Positions 1 to 5,047 of a stretch of DNA of 7,193 nt are shown piece by piece (position 1 is the first letter of the stretch; the number at the start of each line of letters is the position of its first letter). Under the pieces are notes generated by a model that saw only the letters and a program-made list of their open reading frames with translations, had not been told where the DNA came from and made no database searches. Position numbers and translations under genes: made by a program. The stretch spans positions 1 through 7,193 of the forward strand of contig DMRT01000148.1 in assembly GCA_003455235.1 (NCBI GenBank). Reading direction: 5' to 3'. This DNA comes from Chitinophagaceae bacterium (GTDB lineage: Bacteria > Bacteroidota > Bacteroidia > Chitinophagales > Chitinophagaceae).

Positions 1-883
1 TAATTTTATCCTGGATATCCGGGACAGCCGTCACCCCGTGATTGAACGGAACCTGCCGGCTGGGGAACCGTATATCGCCAATGATATTTTTCTTGACCCG
101 GCCTCCCAACAGATCATAATACTTACCGGTCCCAACATGAGTGGTAAAAGTGCCTTGTTGCGGCAAACCGCCCTCATCACCCTGATGGCGCATATGGGAA
201 GTTTTGTTCCGGCCAGCGAAGCAAAGATTCCGCTCACGGATAAAATATTTACCCGGGTGGGAGCCAGCGATAACCTGAGCGGCGGCGAAAGCACGTTTAT
301 GGTGGAAATGAATGAAACGGCCAGCATTATCAACAACCTCACCAGGCGGAGTTTAATATTGCTCGACGAGATCGGGCGGGGAACATCCACCTACGATGGC
401 ATCAGCATTGCGTGGAGCATTGCCGAATACCTCCATAACTCGCCGCACCAGCCTAAAACCTTATTCGCTACCCATTATCACGAACTGAATGAACTGGAGA
501 ATAAATTCACCGGCATCCGGAATTTCCACGTCACCAATAAAGAAGTGGGTAATAAAATCATTTTCCTGCGCAAACTGGCACCCGGCGGCAGCACCCACAG
601 TTTCGGCATTCACGTGGCAAGGATGGCAGGCATGCCCCCGGCATTGATCAACCGGGCCAATGAGATATTAAAACAGCTGGAAGAAAGCAGGGAAGGAGGG
701 CAGGCGGCACCCGTCAACAATATTAAAAACATCACTGCTCCCAAAATGCAGCTCAGTATTTTTGATTCACACTCGGTTACCTTTGATGAAATACGCAAAC
801 TGCTGGAAGAAACAGACATCAACCGTCTCACCCCCGTGGAAGCACTCCTGAAACTGCAGGAAATAAAAGGCAAAGTGAAGTAA
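1..883 (+). CDS. mutS: DNA mismatch repair protein MutS, C-terminal part (5' end outside window)
   Basis: This is the last 293 codons of MutS, the mismatch-recognising ATPase that starts methyl-independent or MutL-dependent repair; family members are usually about 850-880 residues, so roughly two thirds lie upstream of the window. The frame is open from base 2, and the segment before the GTG at 38 already reads as MutS (a RHPVIE motif at 29-46), so 38 is not a start. Visible parts are the Walker A loop GPNMSGKS (128-151), the signature and Walker B region with [14 protein letters not shown] (Asp-Glu at 365-370), the ATHYHEL switch histidine region (467-487), and the helical dimerisation segment with HVARMAGMP. 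Near the end, QLSIF (749-763) fits the beta-clamp binding motif QLxxF described in MutS proteins. The end follows the usual LTPxEAL pattern and stops at TAA 881-883. All ATPase motifs are intact, so nothing suggests a pseudogene. The next gene starts 124 bp later on the same strand and is functionally unrelated. Confidence 0.97.
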   Translation, partial: NFILDIRDSRHPVIERNLPAGEPYIANDIFLDPASQQIIILTGPNMSGKSALLRQTALITLMAHMGSFVPASEAKIPLTDKIFTRVGASDNLSGGESTFMVEMNETASIINNLTRRSLILLDEIGRGTSTYDGISIAWSIAEYLHNSPHQPKTLFATHYHELNELENKFTGIRNFHVTNKEVGNKIIFLRKLAPGGSTHSFGIHVARMAGMPPALINRANEILKQLEESREGGQAAPVNNIKNITAPKMQLSIFDSHSVTFDEIRKLLEETDINRLTPVEALLKLQEIKGKVK

Positions 884-963
884 GGGCATAAAAATTGCCA
901 TTCATTGTGTAATCGCTTCTTTTTCATCATCAAACCTGTTAAAATCCTATTAACACTTGCAGC

Positions 964-989
964 ACAAAGACCATATAAAGAGTCTTTGT
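964..989. promoter_or_regulatory. Inverted repeat in the leader of the surface-protein gene (possible operator or 5' hairpin)
   Basis: ACAAAGAC (964-971) and GTCTTTGT (982-989) are perfect 8-bp complements separated by 10 A/T-rich bases, ending 18 bp before the ATG at 1008. The right arm also contains CTTTG, which resembles the end of the Bacteroidota -7 element TAnnTTTG; here the first two bases are AG rather than TA. A TTG at 957-959 lies 21 bp before it, within the -33/-7 spacing range described for this phylum. The site may therefore be a weak promoter, a regulator-binding site or a leader hairpin; the sequence does not decide among these. Confidence 0.25.
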
Positions 990-1007
990 AATAATTTTAC
1001 CGCAGAT

Positions 1008-3062
1008 ATGGCCAGAAGACTATTGACTCTTTTAATTCTTACCGTTGTTTTAATTCCGGGGATTCATGCTCAAACCTGCTCATTGCCGGGTATGACACCT
1101 ACGGCGATCCCTGTTTGCGGGACCACGGTTTTTTCGCAAAGCCAGGTGGTTGATTGTGACGGACCCGATCTTAACCCAACAGCCTGCGGAGGAGATCCAT
1201 TTCCTTCCACCAGGTCTTTCTGGTATAAATTCACCTGTTATCAAACCGGAACCCTGGGATTCCTGATCAGCGGCATTGCCAGTACGGATGATTATGACTG
1301 GGTTCTTTTCGATATCACCGGGCATGATCCCAATGATGTGTTCTCGAATTCCTCCCTTGCTATATCGATCAATATTTATGGGGCAGGAGGCAATCCTTCA
1401 GCGCCATTTCCAGAATCACCTACCGGTTGCAGGCCCGGTGCCAGCGGAAATGTTCATTGCGAAGGTTCTGCCAGCGGCAATACACCCTTCAATGCCATGC
1501 CTACCATTACACAGGGGCGTGATTATTTGTTGATGGTTACCAACTGGACACAAAGCACCACCGGGTACGATCTTACTTTTACAGGAGGAAGCGCCAGCAT
1601 CACCGATCCAAAAGAGCCTCACCTGTTAAGCGCCCGTGCCGCCTGCGACGGTACCAAAACCACGGTTAAGATGAACAAGCGGATGAAGTGTAACAGCCTT
1701 ACCTCTTCCGGTTCTGAATTCACGCTTACCCCCAATGTTGCCAATGTGATTGCTGCCTCGGGCATCGGATGCAATCCTGGTTTTGATATGGATTCCCTTG
1801 TGTTAACATTAGATAACCCATTACCCCCCGGCACCTACACACTTACCGTAAGAAAAGGAACCGATAATACCACTATACGAGATAACTGCGACCGGGAAAT
1901 TCCGGTGGATGAAACCGTTTCCTTTGAAGTATACCCATTGATACCAACCCCGATGGACAGCCTGACAAAACCCGGCTGTGCGCCGGATGAACTGCAACTG
2001 GTGTTCCGTAAGAATATGAAGTGCAGCAGCATCGAACCCGGGGGAACTGATTTTGCGGTGGACCTGATATCCGGCACCGGAGGCCCTGTTACAGTGATCG
2101 GTGCATCAGGTACCTGTTCGGCAGATGGATTGACCCCCATCATCAAAGTGAAATTATCAGCGCCGATACAAACCAAGGGAACGTACCGGATACGTCTTCA
2201 GAGAGGGAATGATATGAACACCATCGGTGATGAATGTAACCAGTTCACGCCGGAAGGGGCTTTCATTATTTTCAATACAAAGGATACGGTGAATGCCGAC
2301 TTTACCTACAATGTGCGTATCGGTTGTGTACGGGATACCATCAATTATTTCCACGACGGACGAAATGAAGTGAATGTATGGAAATGGAATTTTGATAACC
2401 TGCGCAGCAGCCGGTTACAGAATCCTTCCATTATTTATGCCACATTTGGAATCAAGAATACGCAGCTGATTGTATCAAACGGGGTATGTACCGATACCAG
2501 TGCCGTGGTACCCATCCTGCTCGATAATGAACTGAATGCCGCCTTTGAAACCAACCCGGTTGTTTGCCCGGGCGACCAGGCTTTTTTCAAAGACAACAGC
2601 ATCGGTAATATTGTTTCCTGGAGATGGGAATTTGATAACGGCAGCATCAGCACCGCAGCATCACCTCCGCCACAAAGTTATTCCACCACATCGGCAACCC
2701 GGAATGTGTATCCCCGCCTGATTGTGCAAAACAACTACGGATGTTTTGATACGGCTGTTCAGAAGATCATAGTTCCCAACACCTGTTATATAGCTGTTCC
2801 CAATGCCTTTACGCCCAATGGCGATGGATTGAATGATTACCTGTACCCACTGAATGCATATATGGCAACGGATCTCCGGTTCAGGGTGTATAACCGCTTT
2901 GGTCAGCTGCTGTTTGAAACACGAGACTGGACGAAGAAATGGGACGGCCGCTTTAAAGGACAGGGAGCTGATCCTGCCACCTATGTATGGATACTGCAGT
3001 ATACCGAAAGCAAAACCGGTAAAAAGATTGAGCAGAAGGGGACAACGATATTGTTGAGATGA
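1008..3062 (+). CDS. Secreted multidomain surface protein with type B T9SS C-terminal sorting domain (gliding-motility CHU_C type)
   Basis: This 684-residue protein is exported through Sec and then, by its C-terminal domain, through the Bacteroidota type IX secretion system to the cell surface or medium. ATG 1008 is chosen because it directly precedes a signal peptide (MARRLL, hydrophobic residues 5-19, likely cleavage after IHA at 21); an in-frame TTG at 957 would put 17 polar residues in front of it. Domains in order: a Cys-rich beta domain (about 24-195) with SFWYKFTCYQTGTLGF and GRDYLLMVTNW, a type seen at the N-terminus of many such proteins; two homologous Ig-like modules (about 203-310 and 311-425), each with four cysteines; two PKD-like domains (about 428-510 and 512-590) with WKWNFDN at 458-464 and WRWEFDN at 538-544; and the sorting domain (about 593-684) with VPNAFTPNGDGLNDY, FRVYNRFGQLLFE, WDGRFKG and a final TTILLR. 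No catalytic motif is visible. An adhesive or structural surface role is inference from the architecture. Confidence 0.9.
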   Translation: MARRLLTLLILTVVLIPGIHAQTCSLPGMTPTAIPVCGTTVFSQSQVVDCDGPDLNPTACGGDPFPSTRSFWYKFTCYQTGTLGFLISGIASTDDYDWVLFDITGHDPNDVFSNSSLAISINIYGAGGNPSAPFPESPTGCRPGASGNVHCEGSASGNTPFNAMPTITQGRDYLLMVTNWTQSTTGYDLTFTGGSASITDPKEPHLLSARAACDGTKTTVKMNKRMKCNSLTSSGSEFTLTPNVANVIAASGIGCNPGFDMDSLVLTLDNPLPPGTYTLTVRKGTDNTTIRDNCDREIPVDETVSFEVYPLIPTPMDSLTKPGCAPDELQLVFRKNMKCSSIEPGGTDFAVDLISGTGGPVTVIGASGTCSADGLTPIIKVKLSAPIQTKGTYRIRLQRGNDMNTIGDECNQFTPEGAFIIFNTKDTVNADFTYNVRIGCVRDTINYFHDGRNEVNVWKWNFDNLRSSRLQNPSIIYATFGIKNTQLIVSNGVCTDTSAVVPILLDNELNAAFETNPVVCPGDQAFFKDNSIGNIVSWRWEFDNGSISTAASPPPQSYSTTSATRNVYPRLIVQNNYGCFDTAVQKIIVPNTCYIAVPNAFTPNGDGLNDYLYPLNAYMATDLRFRVYNRFGQLLFETRDWTKKWDGRFKGQGADPATYVWILQYTESKTGKKIEQKGTTILLR
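1614..2285 (+). other. Internal duplication: two four-cysteine Ig-like modules within the surface protein
   Basis: Residues 203-310 and 311-425 align along their length. Shared landmarks are KxMKC(N/S)S(L/I), a G(S/T)(E/D)F step, VI(A/G)ASG followed by Cys, GTY followed by a strand, and NTIxD(N/E)C. Cysteines fall at 213, 228, 255 and 294 in the first copy and at 324, 339, 370 and 410 in the second, giving spacings of 15/27/39 and 15/31/40. The modules are 111 residues apart. The pattern suggests two disulfides per module, which is inference; it resembles SbsA-type or other bacterial Ig-like folds but the exact family cannot be assigned by eye. Confidence 0.75.
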
Positions 3063-3067
3063 TTCCA

Positions 3068-3118
3068 GATGCAGGATGCCGGATAATCCGGTATCCTGCA
3101 TCCCGTATCCTGTATCCA
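3068..3118. repeat. Palindromic intergenic repeat with adjoining 14-bp tandem copies
   Basis: The left arm, 17 bases at 3068-3084 (GATGCAGGATGCCGGAT), is complementary to 3086-3102 with a single G/T exception that would still pair as a wobble in RNA. From the right arm onward, GTATCCTGCATCCC (3091-3104) is followed directly by GTATCCTGTATCCA (3105-3118), and a degraded third start GTACCC follows at 3119. The left arm contains the same unit inverted. It fills the 65-bp gap between two convergent genes, beginning 5 bp after one stop codon and ending 9 bp before the other. A folded transcript could end or protect both mRNAs, but no T-run follows on either strand, so a standard intrinsic terminator is not claimed. 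It resembles dispersed REP-like elements. Confidence 0.7.
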
Positions 3119-3127
3119 GTACCCGGT

Positions 3128-3649
3128 TCACCTTCCCAACTTCTTCTTCTCATCTCTTTCCTCCCGCAGCATGGCGCCGAAATCCATTTTGCGTACCATG
3201 GTTTTTACCACCAGGGCTATGCGCTTGGTTTTGGTGGGTTCTGTTTTGGCCGAATCAATCCACTTGGTGAAATAGTTGCGATGGCTTTGCGGAAGTGCGT
3301 TGAAATATTTCAATGCCTCGGGCTCGTCCTGCAGGCATTCGATGAGTTCTGAAGGAGGTTTGATGGAGGACTTATCCAGTTCAATCCGGACTTTCAGCGT
3401 GGCGCCATAGCGCTTGCCGGTACCCTTGCGTATGCCTGCATTGATGGGAATGATGAATTCACCTTCACCCATCGGGATCAGGGATACTTTTTCAATGGCG
3501 TGTTCATCCAGTTTCCCTTTTACCCGGTATGATTTTTTTACACCCGGGTTTAGTTTATTGGCCACTTTTGATGGAACAACAATGTACATCCAGCCGGTTT
3601 TTTCGCCCTGCTTGCCGAATTTTTCTATGGTGGCGTTGAAGGATATCAT
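3128..3649 (-). CDS. DUF1905 + YdeI/OmdA-like domain protein
   Basis: This is a 173-residue cytoplasmic-looking protein without signal peptide or membrane segment. Residues about 3-90 match the DUF1905 pattern: FNATIEKFG, WMYIVVP at 20-26, then GEGEFIIPINAGIRK and a strand ending in RIELD. Residues about 100-165 match the domain Pfam calls bacteriocin-protection, YdeI or OmpD-associated (PF13376), with LPQSHRNYFTKWIDSAKTEP, a Thr/Lys/Arg-rich TKTKRI and a helix before a basic tail (EERDEKKKLGR). This two-domain order is common in Bacteroidota and Actinobacteria. The domain name comes from links to antimicrobial-peptide resistance in enterics; a biochemical activity is not established, and none can be read from the sequence. 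The start at 3649 (MISFNATIEKFG) is chosen because the upstream in-frame extension to 3742 is a translation of the ACATAG repeat element. The gene stands alone between two intergenic repeats, separated by 148 bp from the sulfurtransferase gene upstream. Confidence 0.85.
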   Translation of the reverse strand: MISFNATIEKFGKQGEKTGWMYIVVPSKVANKLNPGVKKSYRVKGKLDEHAIEKVSLIPMGEGEFIIPINAGIRKGTGKRYGATLKVRIELDKSSIKPPSELIECLQDEPEALKYFNALPQSHRNYFTKWIDSAKTEPTKTKRIALVVKTMVRKMDFGAMLREERDEKKKLGR

Positions 3650-3703
3650 GTGTACAAGGTAATAAAAAAGAGAGATAACCCCGATCCTTACCTGGTTACA
3701 AAG

Positions 3704-3790
3704 TTGAACCACATAGAAACATAGTGCACATAGGGAATACAAAATAATCTATGTGAACACCTATGTTTCCTATGTGCCTATGTGGTTCAA
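3704..3790. repeat. 87-bp inverted-repeat element built from ACATAG/CTATGT hexamers
   Basis: Two 30-nt arms, 3704-3733 and 3761-3790, are complementary at 25 of 30 positions. The outer 13 bases (TTGAACCACATAG and its complement) are perfect. The left arm has ACATAG at 3711, 3719 and 3728; the right arm has CTATGT at 3761, 3770 and 3778, in register with them. All mismatches fall in the 2-base and 3-base spacers between hexamers. A seventh hexamer, CTATGT at 3749, lies in the 27-nt loop. The element ends 7 bp beyond the stop of the sulfurtransferase gene and lies 54 bp upstream of the YdeI-like start. No open reading frame in it looks real. It could fold as a 3' hairpin of the sulfurtransferase transcript. 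Membership in a dispersed repeat family is inference. Confidence 0.8.
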
Positions 3791-3797
3791 AAATATA

Positions 3798-4655
3798 CTA
3801 CCCATTCTCCTTTTTTCCTATCGGTTTATCATTCCTTGACCATTCGCTCCATGAACCGACGTAGAGTTTTGGAATTTCAATGCCGGCCTGGTCAAGTGCC
3901 AGCAGGGTATGACAAGCCGTTACGCCCGACCCGCAATGAACGATGATATTTTCCGGGTCAATTCCTTTAAAGGCTTCAGTATATTTTTTGTTCAGTTCCT
4001 GTGCCGATAAAAATGATCCGGTAGCATCCAGGTTGCTGAAGAAAGGAATATTCACAGCGCCGGGTATATGTCCTGCAATCAGATCAATTGGTTCCTTGAT
4101 GCCGTCATAACGAACCTGATCACGCACGTCCACCACGATATGGTCTTTATCGAACCGGAGGGTTTCTACCTCATCCATATCTGCCAACGGCAGTAACCAT
4201 TTTTCAAACAAATAGCTGCCGGGTTTTGCCGGAATTACTGTATCAGCGTTGACGGGAAATCCGGCTTTCACCGCTGCATCAAAACCACCATCCAGTACCT
4301 GTACATGCTCATGTCCGGCCGACCTTAGCATCCACCAAAACCGGGAAGCGGCGTTGGCCCCGTTCTTATCATCATATACCACTACATGACTGTCTGCTGA
4401 TATACCGAGTTTTGATAAGGTCTTTGAAAATTGTTCAGGCAAGGGGAGGGGGTGCCTTCCTCCCTTTGCAGCATCAGGACCCACATTGGCCAATTGGGTG
4501 TCAAGATCAACATACTGTGCTCCATCGAGGTGTTGTTGTTTGTATCGATCCTGGGAAACTTTCCCGGCACTTGCGTCTATCAGCACAATATCTTCTGCCT
4601 GTCGCAGGGAGATCAACTCTTCCGGTTTTATGATTGGCGATATCTTTTGTTTCAT
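3798..4655 (-). CDS. sseA: 3-mercaptopyruvate/thiosulfate sulfurtransferase (two rhodanese domains)
   Basis: This 285-residue protein has the length and layout of SseA/mercaptopyruvate sulfurtransferases, which move sulfur from 3-mercaptopyruvate (or thiosulfate) onto an active-site cysteine and on to thiol acceptors or cyanide. The N-terminal rhodanese domain (about 9-130) carries the usual RHPLPLPEQF and VLDGGF motifs but has YDDKNG where a catalytic loop would be, so it is the inactive domain, as in the family. The C-terminal domain (about 160-278) has VVDVRDQVRYDG (Arg178 and Arg182), AGHIPGAVNIPF and the active-site loop HCGSGVTA with Cys241. A CG(S/T)GVT loop is typical of mercaptopyruvate-preferring members, whereas thiosulfate sulfurtransferases usually have CRKGVT; substrate preference is therefore inferred, not proven. 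No signal peptide is seen, so it should act in the cytoplasm. The ATG at 4655 follows the stop of the upstream small membrane protein by 15 bp, suggesting co-transcription. The symbol reflects family resemblance. Confidence 0.92.
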   Translation of the reverse strand: MKQKISPIIKPEELISLRQAEDIVLIDASAGKVSQDRYKQQHLDGAQYVDLDTQLANVGPDAAKGGRHPLPLPEQFSKTLSKLGISADSHVVVYDDKNGANAASRFWWMLRSAGHEHVQVLDGGFDAAVKAGFPVNADTVIPAKPGSYLFEKWLLPLADMDEVETLRFDKDHIVVDVRDQVRYDGIKEPIDLIAGHIPGAVNIPFFSNLDATGSFLSAQELNKKYTEAFKGIDPENIIVHCGSGVTACHTLLALDQAGIEIPKLYVGSWSEWSRNDKPIGKKENG

Positions 4656-4670
4656 GATCAGTGTTAATGA

Positions 4671-4931
4671 TTAAGCGGTAACATACAATAATGCAAAAAT
4701 AATGACTACTACGAGTCCGGTTATATTGACTGCTCTTTTGTCTTTTATGAAGACCTGTAGTAACAGATCGATAAGCAAAGGGATCAATGCAGATGCTGTC
4801 AGTCCCACCATGACTACAACGCCCCAGCCTTCATTGGCCGACAGTATCGGATAATTGACAACGGCATACACGACACAGCTGACAATGAAGATGCCTGTTG
4901 ATACATTCAGGATCGTTGGCCTGTAGGTCAT
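4671..4931 (-). CDS. Small hypothetical membrane protein, three predicted transmembrane helices
   Basis: This is an 86-residue protein of unrecognised family. Three hydrophobic stretches are evident: about residues 10-30 (VSTGIFIVSCVVYAVV), 36-62 (GVVVMVGLTASALIPLLIDLL) and 67-85 (ITGLVVVIIFALLYV). The short loop after helix two contains IKDKRAV, whose positive charge favours a cytoplasmic position. Helix two contains a Pro51 and a buried Asp55, which is notable in such a small protein. There is no signal peptidase site, lipobox or known motif. The ATG at 4931 is the natural start, because the conserved-looking MTYRPT leads straight into the first helix and nothing longer is supported. Its stop lies 15 bp before the sulfurtransferase start, and an intrinsic terminator for the receptor gene lies 54 bp upstream, so it is probably the first gene of a two-gene transcript. 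Real coding status is supported by hydrophobic periodicity and tight spacing, not by homology I can name. Confidence 0.72.
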   Translation of the reverse strand: MTYRPTILNVSTGIFIVSCVVYAVVNYPILSANEGWGVVVMVGLTASALIPLLIDLLLQVFIKDKRAVNITGLVVVIIFALLYVTA

Positions 4932-4984
4932 AAGTAAAGTTGAAGATTTTTATCAGAAATGCAATGAGAAAGAAGGATGGCAGT

Positions 4985-5026
4985 CCTGTAAAATAAAAAA
5001 CCACCCGCCAATCAACGGATGGTTTT
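4985..5026 (-). terminator. Intrinsic (Rho-independent) terminator of the TonB-dependent receptor gene
   Basis: Read on the minus strand, AAAACCATCCG (5026-5016) is followed by an 8-base loop and CGGGTGGTTTT (5007-4997). All 11 positions pair, ten as Watson-Crick and one as U-G. The stem runs straight into a T-rich tract (TTATTTTA, 4996-4989). The hairpin begins 21 bp after the receptor stop codon and lies before the next minus-strand gene, exactly where a terminator is expected. Confidence 0.85.
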
Positions 5027-5047
5027 ACGAGATAAACTATAAGCCTC

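Noticed and set aside
884..899. GGCA/TGCC hairpin just after mutS as a terminator
   Set aside because: Only four base pairs with an A-rich loop and no following T-run.
937..955. TGTTAA/TTAACA inverted repeat as an operator
   Set aside because: Six A/T-rich pairs with a 7-base spacer are expected by chance in such intergenic DNA, and no known regulator site is matched.
957..1007. Upstream TTG start giving a 701-residue surface protein
   Set aside because: It adds 17 polar residues in front of a clear signal peptide; ATG 1008 places the signal peptide at the true N-terminus.
2661..3131. 156-residue minus-strand ORF opposite the surface-protein gene
   Set aside because: It is antisense to the well-supported sorting and PKD domains, and its N-terminal/C-terminal parts have no recognisable protein features; part of it translates the palindromic repeat.
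3664..3707. Promoter for the YdeI-like gene (TTTG then TATCTCTC on the minus strand)
   Set aside because: Spacing of 21 is acceptable, but the -7 element matches only four of six fixed positions of TAnnTTTG, too weak to annotate.
3650..3742. N-terminal extension of the YdeI-like protein (start at 3742)
   Set aside because: The extra 31 residues are a translation of part of the ACATAG repeat element and a Cys/Tyr-rich leader with no family match; the DUF1905 domain begins right after the ATG at 3649.
3704..3790. ACATAG units as a CRISPR array
   Set aside because: The units are 6 bp with 2-12 bp spacers and are arranged as two opposed arms; CRISPR repeats and spacers are much longer and all in one direction.
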